A DNA stretch of 64,000 nucleotides from Picochlorum sp. 'celeri' (taxonomy: Eukaryota > Chlorophyta > Trebouxiophyceae): contig JAACMV010000007.1 of the NCBI GenBank assembly GCA_010909725.1, positions 1,116,001 through 1,180,000 of the forward strand. Direction: 5' to 3'. How positions within the stretch are numbered: the first letter of the stretch is position 1; each line of letters opens with the position of its first letter. The notes beneath the pieces were generated by a model. That model saw only the letters and a program-made list of their open reading frames with translations. It was not told the origin of the DNA and made no database searches. The translations under genes and the position numbers were made by a program. Shown one piece after another: positions 37,802 through 48,342 of this stretch.

Positions 37802-40487
37802 ATGGGCTCGTTTGAGTCAGACCGTGTTTCTCTAGTTGACCGCACAGAACTTGAGAAGACTGCGTACTTCAGGCTATCTGAACAACGAAAAAAAGCTCTT
37901 GAACAATTTGGTGATGATCATTATTGGGCAAGTTTCGACATTACATGGGGGAAGAGGGGTAATGGCAAGCAAAATTGGGTCCTCAGTTGCAAACATTGCA
38001 AAGCATCGTTGTCCACTGAAAATGTTTCATCGGCAGTCAAAAAGCATATGACTAGCTTCAGAAAATGCCCTGCATCTAATGAAAAATGGAGGGAGCACGA
38101 AGAATCAGTCGGGAAGAAGAAGAGGCCAATAACTGAAGCTGACATGGAGGAGGTGGCACATCTCAGAAAGAAGAGGAGTACGAACCTTATTCTAGACATG
38201 CGCCATCAAAACAAGTTGATCAAGAGGCATGTTGAAAACTTAATGACTTGGATACTAATGAATCCTGTATCGTTCAGATTGGTTGATGACCCACTCCTTG
38301 CTGAGAGTCTGAAAATGCTGGGGTGGCCCTCTGGTATCTGCAGGAAAACTCTTTGTGGATCATTTTTGGATAATAAGTACGAGGAGTTTCTGGCTGCAAG
38401 AGAATCAAATATAAACTATTTTAAGTGCTTTCAGGTAGCATCGGATTCTTGGAGATCAAAGTATGCCAACAAGGGCAGTAAACTGGTAGGAGCAACTTTG
38501 AACTTTCCAACAGGGAGTCATCTGGGTGACATTTTCACCACAGTAGATGACGAGGTGGTTTCTCGATCGTATTTGTTCAATAAAATGACAACAATGATTG
38601 ATGCGTTGGGTTCTGACTGTTACATCGGTTGTGTTTTTGATGGAGAAATGGCATACAGGAAAGCTGGAGAAGACTTGCAGGCCAAATACCCTGGAACAAT
38701 TCATATGACCTGCCAGGCACATACTCTGAGTCTCCTGTTGAAGGATATCAGCAAAATAGATACCTTAGAAGACTGCTTCTCGATATCTCACAAGATGGTG
38801 CTTCTGTGCAACGTCAGAGAGTGTCGTCCCATTTTGCAAGAATGTCAAAAGGAAATGTACCAAAAGACTTATCCTCTCAGGCTTGGAGTCGAGACACGGT
38901 TCGGATATTTCGTGACTGAAATGCGAGATCTTATTCAATCTAAAGAAGCTATTAAAAAAATGGCTGGGAACGAGAGATTGCTTTCCAAATTCAATCCAGA
39001 TAACACTTACAGCTCAACAGAAGATCAGAGGTTGGCATTCTCAAAGATTTTTTCAGACTCGTTTTGGTCCAATCTGGCCACACTCGTGGATATATTGGGG
39101 CCTGTTGTAGATATGATTCACCACATCGAGCAGGATAAGCCAATGATAACTCAGATGTACTTTGTTTGGCGGTTCTTAGACCATAAATTCCGGGTTCGCG
39201 AACTTCCTGCCTTTGAGGGTGGTGGTAGCATATGTTTCAATGGAGAAAAAACTCAGGAGACAATTTTCGGTGTCGAAAAAGAAATGGCAGTCAGAGTACG
39301 GAAAAGAATGGAGTACACGAACGTTGATCTCTTCACTCTGGCCTTCCTTTTGGATCTCAGATTTTTTGAGAGGATTGCTATCGACACCTTCAGGCCCCCC
39401 GTTAAGTATGTGACACGAGCTCAACTAGAGAAAGCTAAGGTAGCTTTTAAGTCCTTTATACTAGAATCTGATAAGAATGAAGGGCTGAAGGAGCTAGAGC
39501 GCTTACTGGAGGATGGGATTCAAATCAGTAACTATGACCATGTAGAGAGTCTGGTAGAGTTAATAGAATCGAGCAAGATGCCTCAGGAGAACGAGTGGAA
39601 ATTAGAGGAAGGGGACAGAGGAAATTTTATTGTCGCTTCCTTGTGGAGGGCTATTGATCATCCTCGCTATCGCATCATATCTGACTATGTGACTCGCAAC
39701 CTTTTTGCTATGCATGTCACCTCCTGCAGTTGTGAAAGGCTTTGGTCTAGAATGAGACATTTATACAAGCCTACCAGACATAGATTAGATCCTCAAAGAG
39801 CTAAAAAGCTTTTAATGATTACTATGGGAAGAGATTTCAAAAGGAGCCAGAGGGCTCTTGCCAATTACCTTGAGGGAAGAACCTGCCAAGGAGACGAAGA
39901 TGTTGATTTCATCGACCTGGATGTGGACGTTGCGGATTTAGACTGGCTAAATGACGCTGATATTGACTTCATGGTATCTGAGGAAATAGTAGACTTGGCT
40001 GAAAATCAGGACTCGGGATCGGAGTGTGAAATTATTCAATCGGTTGTGATGGAACTTGGGCAGTTAAACAACAGTAGCACATCAATCACGGGAGTGGTTG
40101 AGACGCTGAAATCTCGCAACATAGGAGTCTCACGAGAAAATGTCATTCAAATTCTCAAACAATTAGAAAGCGCTGACAAGATAACAATGGAAGGGGAGGA
40201 CTTTTATCTATCAACTCCTCATGATGGATGACTTCAGTCTTTGGTCGGTTGTTTCTCGCCCCAGTGATAGTCATAGCCTCTTACAACCCTCACAAATCGT
40301 TACAAAATGTTTGTTTTATACCTTGGAACCTTTACCAAACGAATTATGCCCTTCTTGTGGCAGACACAAGGCAAATATGCTGCAAATATGCTCCAGCATA
40401 TCGATTTCATGTCACTCTCTCCCATCAAAGGGGTCCTTTGACCGATCAATATGTTGAAAACGGCATATCATGCCGCTATGCCGTTTT
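37549..40487 (+). mobile_element. hAT-superfamily DNA transposon (ends approximate)
   Basis: The span from the leftmost to the rightmost CGGCATA-type palindromic motif flanking an intact hAT transposase gene. The left motifs are at 37549-37559, 37565-37587 and 37597-37614; the right hairpin is at 40457-40487. Terminal inverted repeats and the expected 8-bp target duplication could not be fixed by eye, so boundaries are uncertain. The open, intronless gene suggests recent activity. Confidence 0.6.
37802..40231 (+). CDS. hAT transposase with BED zinc finger and C-terminal extension
   Basis: A cut-and-paste transposase of 809 aa with no intron or internal stop. Order: BED-type zinc finger (about residues 40-100; CKHC ... 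H ... C), a helical region, an RNase H-like core and the hATC dimerisation region. Candidate catalytic acids are Asp in VASDSWRSK (near 222), Asp in GCVFDGEMAYRKAG (near 280) and Glu in SCSCERLWSRMRHLY (near 645); CQAHTLSLLL is the conserved C-x2-H block. After hATC (RHRLDPQRAKKLLMI) comes a strongly acidic linker (DVDFIDLDVDVADLDW) and a last ~60 residues with winged-helix-like pattern (SITGVVETLKSRN, VIQILKQLESADKI, GEDFYLS). The last part is not usual for hAT transposases. No host gene is visibly disrupted. Confidence 0.93.
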   Translation: MGSFESDRVSLVDRTELEKTAYFRLSEQRKKALEQFGDDHYWASFDITWGKRGNGKQNWVLSCKHCKASLSTENVSSAVKKHMTSFRKCPASNEKWREHEESVGKKKRPITEADMEEVAHLRKKRSTNLILDMRHQNKLIKRHVENLMTWILMNPVSFRLVDDPLLAESLKMLGWPSGICRKTLCGSFLDNKYEEFLAARESNINYFKCFQVASDSWRSKYANKGSKLVGATLNFPTGSHLGDIFTTVDDEVVSRSYLFNKMTTMIDALGSDCYIGCVFDGEMAYRKAGEDLQAKYPGTIHMTCQAHTLSLLLKDISKIDTLEDCFSISHKMVLLCNVRECRPILQECQKEMYQKTYPLRLGVETRFGYFVTEMRDLIQSKEAIKKMAGNERLLSKFNPDNTYSSTEDQRLAFSKIFSDSFWSNLATLVDILGPVVDMIHHIEQDKPMITQMYFVWRFLDHKFRVRELPAFEGGGSICFNGEKTQETIFGVEKEMAVRVRKRMEYTNVDLFTLAFLLDLRFFERIAIDTFRPPVKYVTRAQLEKAKVAFKSFILESDKNEGLKELERLLEDGIQISNYDHVESLVELIESSKMPQENEWKLEEGDRGNFIVASLWRAIDHPRYRIISDYVTRNLFAMHVTSCSCERLWSRMRHLYKPTRHRLDPQRAKKLLMITMGRDFKRSQRALANYLEGRTCQGDEDVDFIDLDVDVADLDWLNDADIDFMVSEEIVDLAENQDSGSECEIIQSVVMELGQLNNSSTSITGVVETLKSRNIGVSRENVIQILKQLESADKITMEGEDFYLSTPHDG

Positions 40488-40762
40488 CACCTTCCAGCAT
40501 ATTACCCAACCCTATCAGTCTCGGCATGTAGCACTACCAGAGAGAGATGCACATCTCTCTCTCTCTTATTTTTATATGAATACTACACATCGAGCCATGT
40601 TTCGATTCACATATTACACACCACAATCCCCTATATAAATATGTTTTCATAGGAGTATATACATAATAATGATACGTATGCACCATCCTTGAAAGGCAAA
40701 AATCAATCACACGTGGGTCAAACACCACACAGATGGAGTACATTAATCAATCAATCAATCAA
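40232..40762. other. Right flank of the hAT element, repeats
   Basis: This 531-nt region holds the right-hand element hairpin (40457-40487), a perfect 11-bp stem with a 2-nt loop at 40539-40562 in a GA/CT tract, and an AATC tetranucleotide repeat at about 40744-40769 that runs into the end of the CUE gene. No supported gene. Confidence 0.45.
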
Positions 40763-41401
40763 TCAATCCTCCTTTGTCCAATCATTCGATTCCTCATCAT
40801 CCAACTCATCAACACTTTTAAGAGGTGCTGTACCTGAAACCTGTTCTTGCGCCCCCCCACCACCTCGCTTCTTTGCACCACGCATATTCTGCGTCCCTCC
40901 AACAACCACCTGTCCCTTTTTATCACGCGTTGTAAACTTCTCCATCTCTTCCTTGGTCAATTCCTCTTCCTCCGGCCCGAAAAGTAATTCAGGTATCAAG
41001 TCACCCAAACCACCGATGGCATCTGCCACGCTATCCATGCCCTGTATCAATTGCAATCCCAAATTGGCAACTCCATCTGTAATAGAGTCCAGGGACCAGT
41101 CGTCCGCTTGAGCTGCTCCGCCTTCGGATTCGCCAAAGACGGTGGACCAAAGGGATTGTTCCTGTTCAATAGCTTTATCGTCTCCGTAATATTTATCCTT
41201 CAACGAAGACAATGAAGACGAGTTAGAGACCAGAATAGTGATTGTAGATGAATCAGAACAGCCTCAAAAACCCACCTGAAGAGCCTTTCGAGCCCGATCG
41301 AAATCATTATCGTACAAAATCAATGCTTCTTTGACGACTCCTTCCTCTAATTCAGGGAACTGTCGCTTCAATTTATCGAAGCGTTCAATATCCAGTCCCA
41401 T
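40763..41401 (-). CDS. CUE-domain protein
   Basis: A 186-aa protein with an N-terminal CUE-like ubiquitin-binding helix bundle. Exon 1 (41401-41276) encodes MGLDIERFDKLKRQFPELEE...ALILYDNDFDRARKALQ, with the FP and the LL/AL-type motifs of CUE domains. A 78-nt intron (41275-41198, donor GTGGGT, acceptor GAAG) leads to exon 2 (41197-40763). The rest is acidic with an amphipathic helix (ANLGLQLIQGMDSVADAIGGL) and a Gly/Lys-rich patch (GAKKRGGGG). No catalytic domain, signal or membrane segment. The acceptor has a weak pyrimidine tract, but the phase is compatible. Partner unknown; a ubiquitin-binding adaptor role is inferred from the domain alone. Confidence 0.75.
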
Positions 41402-41801
41402 GGCGTCCCAGGGTCGGATGGAAACGCTTCAGAATGATTTTTTTGATCGTATTTCCTAGTAATTACTCCTTTTTGAGTCAAATAGATTGCAAATAATGTA
41501 TAAATGGGAGGATGTGTGTCCTTAGATGACCATACTCGCAGTGCAGCGGAATCGTTTTCTATTCCACCTCTCAACGGATTCAAGAACGCGTAGAGAGATT
41601 TAAAACAATTCAAATAAAATGGATATGGCTGATGTGGGGGCAGAACGGAGTCGTTTCAGTGGAGATTGCATCGCTTGTGTTTTTTTTTTTTCATGATGAT
41701 GGCATGGGTGGTCTTCTTGTGCAAGAAGAAGAAGAAGAAGAAGAAGAAGAGATGTGGTTTTTTGTCTGTTTGAACCCCCACAAGAATTGGTATTACAGAG
41801 A
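41402..41801. other. Intergenic with GAA microsatellite
   Basis: This 400-nt region upstream of the CUE gene and downstream of PRP6 contains a poly-T run near 41681-41691 and a GAA repeat at about 41724-41750. No supported gene. Confidence 0.4.
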
Positions 41802-44586
41802 TTACACATGTGCGTGATCGTCAAGGTGTTCAGCAACACGTTTCAATATGTCAGTGGATGTAGCTGTCTTGTTCTCGGGTTTCTTGGCAATGGATTGCCA
41901 CTGTTCTCCATGGTGGGGGTCGGCAGCTGTGCACTTGTCAATGACCTGTTGTGCAGACTCTTCTGTGCCGTATTGGCATTCAAATTTATACAAGGCAGCC
42001 CAAAAGTCTCCAATATCGCTGTTCAATGCAATTGCTCTGTTGAGCCAGGTTCGGGCTTTGTCGATTTTTCTATCGTGCCAGAAGAATTTGGCAACAGCGG
42101 CAATGACATGAGGATCATCATGACAGCGCTTTAATGCATCTATGGATCTCGATTTTCTCGATGTTCTGGGTGCACAAAGGAGGTATTCGGCCCACAGAAT
42201 GCCACTCTTTGGGCATTCTTGAAGAGCTCTTGCCATGAGGCTATCTGCTGCCTGGGCATTGCCATTTCTAATTTCAGTTCTGTATGCGTGGAGCCACAAT
42301 TCTTCGTGCTTTGGATTTGTAAGGCGAGCTTTCTCAAGGATTGCTCGGGCTTTTGGAACTGATGTGTGGTGTTCTTCGAAGCGAGCCAATGCGACCCAGA
42401 TGGGAATCGAATGAGGACACTCTTTGACTCCAACAGAGTAGGCTGATCTGGCAGCATCGTTGTTGCCAGCAGCCTCTTCCATTTGTCCGAGCATGATGTG
42501 GAGTTTCCAGGCAGTAGGATATTTCCGTATTCCTTGCTGAAGTATATCTCTTTGAGCAGTCGTATCACCAGCAAATCTCTCCAAGATGGCACTCTTGAGC
42601 CACACACGTTCAGAGGATGCCTCTGGGTGCTCTCGGGCTTTAGCCAAAATAATGCGTGCTCTTTCAATCTCCCCGCTTTCGAATTCGACTTTGAAGGCCG
42701 CAAGCCAAATATCTTCTGAATCTGGATTACGAAGGAATGCTTCCTCTAGAATTGAACGAGCTGCTTGGACATCTCCTGAAACCCACTTTTCCTTGGCAGC
42801 CATGAGCCATAAAACTTCTGCCTGAGGACAATGTTGGACACCTCTTTCCAGGATGTCGAACATGACATCTTTCTTTCCGTGCTCTTTTTCCATAGTAGCT
42901 GCTCTTCTCCATATACCTTTTTTTGTTGGAAATGCTTCCAAGGCATGCGAGTATATGGCTCGTGCGGTCTCAATGGAACCATTCTTCACACACTCCTCTG
43001 CGTCTGCGATCCAGGTTCGTTTTCTATCCTCCTCTTCAATGTCATGGCCCACCACCTGGCTCACAATCGCACGACAAGTGGCCGTCATTGGGGGATCAGA
43101 CTTTTCAGCAGATTCTGCAGCCTTCATCCACCATTCTCTATCGATGACAACGCCGTGTGACGTCAGAGATTTTATAGCGCGGGGTATGATTTTGAAGGGT
43201 GCACTCTCATGCCCTTGACTCTCTTCAAGTTTTGACGCTGTTATCCAGACATCAGCACTCGTCGGTATTGCTTGTCGGGCTCTATTCAAAATTTTCTGGG
43301 CATTCTTGTAGGTTTCCAACTTGGCCAACGCAAGCCACAACTCTACATGTTGAGGACAGCATTCGACTGCTCTGGACTGCAATACAAAACACAAACATGA
43401 TGAGTGGTATTGTATGGGCAAACAAATAAACAGGACATACCAATAAAATTCGAGCATCGTCCTCGTCAGATATCTCAACAACTGCCTTCCACAATCTGAC
43501 ACTGTGAGGAATCCTCTCTAGAGCACGCAGCATGACTCGCTTCTTTGCCGCATCATCCTTCTCTAATTGGGCAGCCTGCATCCAAATATTCACAGAATTC
43601 GGTAGTGCTGCAACACCTCTCGCTAACACGGCTTTAGAATTTTCTACCGTCTGGAGCCTAGCAGCCTCTAACCATATATCTTCAGATCCAGGACAGAGCT
43701 CGCAGCCCTTCATGGCCATGTCTCGTGCATCCTGAATCTTCCCAGCAACCTCCTCCAGCCTTGCCGCAGCAATCCACCCTGGTGCATGTTTTGGGTTTGT
43801 ATTGATCACAGATTTTAACAGTAATCTCGCCTTTTTTATATCACTGATTTCCGCATCCGACTTTAACGTCACAGATTTCAAATCGGTCAGGTATCCCTTT
43901 GGGTCAACCACTGTCTGCCCACTCACCGAGTCTGATATCCTATCTAATTTTAGCTGCACCACAGTATTCCTCCCCTCTCCTATAGCCGTCAGATCCGTTG
44001 TCGCCCCACCTACGGCACTAGCAGACGCATCAAGTGCACTTACTGTTGCATTTCTATCCGCAGCATTGGCAAGCACATTATCAGGCACAGGAACAAACTG
44101 CTCCATTCTTCGCTTCTTTGCTGTATAGTCTCCTATATCTGGAATGCTCTCCCATGCCTCCGCAGCAACCTGACCCAACTGCCTCTTCAAATCTGAAAAC
44201 TGCTCACTAATTTTTGGATTCTCCTTTCGAAACTTTTCCAACCCCTCGGCGACTTTGGCCTCCCTCCTTTCCCGTCTCCTCTCATCCATCCTCTGATCAA
44301 TTGCCTGCCATATCTGATCTGCCTCTTTATCCTCTGCATCCATCTTTCCTCCAGCAAACACTCCAGTATCGTTTCCCATAAATGTATCAAACTTGGAGTC
44401 ATCCGCTGGGTCGACTGTTGTCGATTCCACCGGCATATCAGGAGCAGGCATGGATGGCCCAATATCAGAACGGGTGGTAAACCCAGCCGCTCCTCTTCCG
44501 ACACCAGCCACATACCCAGGTGGAGGCTTTAGTGCATTAAAATCAATTTTCACCCCAGGAGGTAAGATGGGCTTTCGCTGAGCCAT
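41802..44586 (-). CDS. PRPF6: Pre-mRNA splicing factor PRP6 (U4/U6.U5 tri-snRNP)
   Basis: Tri-snRNP scaffold bridging U5 and U4/U6. Exon 1 (44586-43441) and exon 2 (43376-41802) join over a 64-nt intron (donor GTATGT, acceptor TTGCAG), giving 906 aa (family ~940). The N-terminal PRP1_N region is clear: [13 protein letters not shown] [21 protein letters not shown], a phospho-rich linker, and [16 protein letters not shown] long run of HAT/TPR repeats follows (e.g. [52 protein letters not shown]). The intron falls within the repeats and phase zero is restored at ILL-SRAVECC. Unlike most introns here it is central in the gene. Confidence 0.96.
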
Positions 44587-44896
44587 GCTGACCCAAATAT
44601 TCAATGCAACAAGTTCTTTTGAGAAATTCTTACACCCCCTTAACCTCCTCTTCCGGGCCTATAACACGGTGTATTGAATATTATACAATAATATAATAGT
44701 TTAAAAGCAAATTTACTCAAATACTCATGGAGCTGAGGCCCATGGAATGAAGTCTTTTGCTTTTAATTCCTTGTTTAGAATATTGGGAAATTCTGATGGT
44801 AGTTCCAATTTTTGTTTGCTGTGCCCTTTCCAGTATGGCCAGGTATAAAAAATAATTAGAAATTTCTGGTAGCGAACCATTCTAGGGTGCGAGAGG
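44587..44896. other. Divergent intergenic region
   Basis: This 310-nt AT-rich region lies between PRP6 (minus) and the sulfotransferase (plus) and should contain both promoters. No gene, RNA or long palindrome seen. Confidence 0.35.
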
Positions 44897-47041
44897 ATGA
44901 CACGCTGCAGCGTGTCGGTGGTGGATCAACGGCAAGGCAGAACAACTCTTGCACGCGTTGTCAGATCGTCAACGTGGGGTCTACAGCGTGCTGTACTGTG
45001 TATTATTTTAGCAATTATCCTTGTATCAGGCGTGAATGCGGACGATCATGGCCAAGGAGAGAAGACGTGTGCAGAGTTGATACAGGAGTTTACTCCAAAA
45101 TACAGAGCTATTCGGGTGTCATCCGAAGGCACGTCAGCTGAAGGAAAGGATCCGTTTGTCTTCTTTCTTCATGTTCCTAGGACTGCTGGCAAAACGTATT
45201 CGTCATGTTTTCTCTCCACGTCGATGAAACCATCAGAGCGCTGCATGCCTGGGTATGATCATTATAGGTTGCCAATGAGCCAAGATGGTTGTCGATATTA
45301 CGTGAGCCATGATGATATGAGTCTTTTAAGTGTACGTACATAACTATGATGGAACAATCGCGTCGTCTTTGATCGAGATGAGTGGCTATATACCGTGCAG
45401 GAACTAGAGGGGCAGGATGTGGTGGTTGTGACACAGTTACGAGATCCTGTGGAGCGTGTGTTGAGTGCGTACGAGTTTTCTGTGGAAGTTGCTGGACGGA
45501 AAATTCATGAAAGTGACGAAAAGATTGAAAATTTGAAGGCAAACCTGACGACAGTGAACACGTACAATGTCTGGCCATGGTCCTATCTGATTCCCTTTGC
45601 TCGGAGGAATATGCAGGAGCGGATGAAAAAGCTACAAGATGAGTATGATGGACCAGTGCGATTTGAAGAGCATGTTGACCCCAAAACAAATCGTACATTC
45701 TACTTTGATCCTATAAAAAATGAATCTTTGTGGCAGAAGCCAAAGCCAGAGGAGGTATTAGATCCATATGATAATGAGTTGGTCATGCCTCTGAGAGATT
45801 GGATTGAGACTCCAGAGGCTAGAGAACTGGTACATAATGGCCACACGCTTCAGATTTTGGGGATAACAAATACATCATTTTGGCCGGAAGCGTCACGATT
45901 GAGAGAGTGTTTTATTCGGGATGAAGCCTCGAGGGAAGCATTGGCTGCTCTGGCAAAAGAGAAGATGGAGCAGATTCCACATGTGGGATTGCAGAGCAGG
46001 CTGGACGAGGCTGTTGCCTCGCTTGCTGCATCTCTCAAGACAAATATGTCTAGCCCAGTATACAAGAGTATTCCTTTGAAAGCATACTTTTATGATGACA
46101 AGGATGCTGGGGTGGACTTGAATATGAAGGTTACGTACAACTCCACAGATGAAGGCAATCCACACAAGTCAATCACCGTTTTGGATGCTCGACGTCTGAT
46201 GCATAATTATTCTTTAGAATCAAGTAGAGTTCGCTCAAAATTGAAGAAACTGGAGCCAAAATTAGCTGGCTTGATTGAGAAGGAAGAGGAATGGTTCCAA
46301 GAATCCGAGAAGGAACGGTCTTCTTCACTTTCTTGGAAACTGAAAAAGCAAGTCATCAAGCCAATTAAAAAGCGTTTCAATTGGATGATCGAGCATGCAA
46401 AAAGCATTTTGTTCAACTCGTATGTCGAAGACGACGATTGGTATTATGACCAAGAAGAACAAGAGATCCTTCGCACGAGTCCATATGATGAGAACATCAC
46501 CCAATTAGATGAGGAAGTGCACGGGCTTCAGAAGCGAGATTTTGTTACACGGCACGACTATCACGAATTGAAAAACATCGATGTAGTGAAAGGGGTTACC
46601 TTTGGTCCCAACGTCAAGGCACATATACCTTTCCCTGATGATGAGGCACTGTTACCAAACAAAACTGTGGGAGGCAACTATGCCACATGCGCAAGTTCGG
46701 CGCTGAAGAAAGGAAAGAAAAAGAGGAGAAATTCTTTCACACATTTGCAAACTCCCGACGGGAAGAGTTTCTTGTTCTCATCCAAATCTAGAGGGAGAAT
46801 AGACGAAGAAATTTTGGATAGGATTAAAGAATTGAACAAGGCTGATTACGACATCTTGGAATTTGGAACCACACTCTTCACCAAAACTCTAGAACTTCAG
46901 AGAAAGCAAGATGTCCTAGAAGAGATTCCATTTCCCAAGAAGGAAGAGAATAATAATAACAATGTACAGGGGACTGACGAAAATAATAATCCAAATACCA
47001 ACAGCTCACCTCGCGACGACCGTGATCCAACCGAACTGTAA
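44897..47041 (+). CDS. Golgi-type sulfotransferase with an embedded WW-like domain
   Basis: Probable type II membrane sulfotransferase using PAPS to sulfate glycans. Exon 1 (44897-45331) and exon 2 (45401-47041) join over a 69-nt intron (donor GTACGT, acceptor GTGCAG) into 714 aa. A signal anchor (AVLCIILAIILVSGV, near residue 40) is followed by the 5'-PAPS loop HVPRTAGKT and the 3'-phosphate motif RDPVERVLSAYEF. Between that and the C-terminus is a WW-like segment (VRFEEHVDPKTNRTFYFDP, ending ESLWQKPKP) and a long charged region with N-glycosylation sequons and an Asn-rich end. The first conserved aromatic of the WW is Phe rather than Trp. Substrate unknown. It ends 19 nt from the stop of the convergent phosphatase. 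Confidence 0.88.
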
Positions 47042-47060
47042 AAGCAATTCATCTTCATTG

Positions 47061-47933
47061 TCAAGTATTACGTTTCAAAGAATGATACTGATCGATCCAG
47101 GCTTGTAAACCAGCCAACTGTCTCGAATTCAATCTCACCCGAGGTCTACCTCGCTTCATCAGTTTGACAACACTTTCTGCACTATCTTCCTCATTCAACG
47201 CAATCAAAATAGCCCCTAACACGGTGGCACTACGACCATGTCCATGCGCACAATGAACAAACAAGCGCCGAGTATCGTTCTTTCGACGCACAGCGTTGTA
47301 ATCCGTGTGCCCCATAAAATCCATGGCCCACTCAACAGCTTGCTGAATCATTTCCGGAGTAGGACTGTGCGTATCCCACACAGGAATAAGATGATATCCA
47401 TCACAGACCTCTCGAACTCGACACGGCAATTCGCACGTCACATCAATTACGCCAAGCTTGATATCATCATCTGTTGGCAGCAGCCCCACATGCGCTGGCC
47501 AACTTCCAAGATACAACCCATCCATTATCATATCATACTGATTCTCCTCCCCAGAAAGCCTCTCTATATACAACTTGAGCTGCAATAGCACGTGATACGG
47601 CATCGTGAGAATCCACCGCACAGGATCAATACTCCCATCTCGTGTCCTCTTTCCCAACATCCAGGTTGTATAGGGAGCCATCAGACAAGTTGAACATACG
47701 GATACAATGTACCCCACTGCACACGTTTGATACCCCAAAATCTCAATACCAGCACCCATCCACCCAACATAGGGCAATCGCCGGACAACAGGCACGATGT
47801 ATGGCTTGACTAGGAATACCTGGACAACTGCACACCCAGTCGATATCACAGCCACCAACCCCGACAGCTTGAGACCTGGAAACACCTTCCGAAACCCTCG
47901 TCGTAGAAGACGAAGTAATCCAAACAGCATCAT
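47061..47933 (-). CDS. Membrane-bound dual-specificity phosphatase
   Basis: A 290-aa Cys-based protein phosphatase anchored by about three N-terminal hydrophobic segments (residues ~20-95: SGLVAVISTGCAVVQVFLV, CAVGYIVSVCSTCLMAPY). The catalytic P-loop is HCAHGHGRSA (HC-x5-R), and the general acid is probably the Asp in PVWDTHSPTPE. The C-terminal RGRPRVRLNSRQLAGLQAW is typical of DSPs related to bacterial YnbD and plant membrane DSPs. No intron. Substrate (protein, phosphoinositide or other) not deducible. Stop 19 nt from the sulfotransferase stop. Confidence 0.9.
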   Translation of the reverse strand: MMLFGLLRLLRRGFRKVFPGLKLSGLVAVISTGCAVVQVFLVKPYIVPVVRRLPYVGWMGAGIEILGYQTCAVGYIVSVCSTCLMAPYTTWMLGKRTRDGSIDPVRWILTMPYHVLLQLKLYIERLSGEENQYDMIMDGLYLGSWPAHVGLLPTDDDIKLGVIDVTCELPCRVREVCDGYHLIPVWDTHSPTPEMIQQAVEWAMDFMGHTDYNAVRRKNDTRRLFVHCAHGHGRSATVLGAILIALNEEDSAESVVKLMKRGRPRVRLNSRQLAGLQAWIDQYHSLKRNT

Positions 47934-48342
47934 GATCAGATCACGCCGTGTCTATGTATGGAAGAATACACACTAAAAAGACCACAATGTGTACACTAGT
48001 CTGTCACCTTTATGGCGTATACTATTGGCGATCTATCAATGCAAACATCGGATCGAAAACATAATCAATCTGATGAAGCAATCGAATACTGTGTGAGAGC
48101 ATTCAATCCATACTTGTCCGCGAGATGCCTTTTTTAAATGTCCTCTACGGAAATAAGTACGAAATTTCCTTGTCAAAAATACCAACAAAAAATTGCTGCA
48201 GCAGAGACATATCCAATTCTATTCTTCCAAAAATGAATCCATCATCAAAACTCATACCGAAGCGATTAGAAATCTTCTAACCGCTCCCTGGAACGAAAAG
48301 AAGAAGAAGAAGAAGAAGAAGAATCACAAATTTCTCAGCAGC
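47934..48342. other. Divergent intergenic region with AAG repeat
   Basis: This 409-nt region lies upstream of both the phosphatase (minus) and the MAT1-like gene (plus). An AAG repeat at about 48296-48322 encodes poly-Lys in frame with the MAT1-like protein. I searched all three plus frames for the C-x2-C pairs of a RING domain and found none. Confidence 0.45.

Noticed and set aside
37548..40527. TCGGCAT at 37548 and 40521 as a target-site duplication of the hAT element
   Set aside because: Only seven bases match (8 expected) and the adjoining inner sequences are not inverted repeats.
48126..48290. RING domain for the MAT1-like gene in upstream frames (a CC and an NPSSKL stretch)
   Set aside because: The frame stops before the protein start, no C-x2-C pair or CGH motif is present and no donor site links it.
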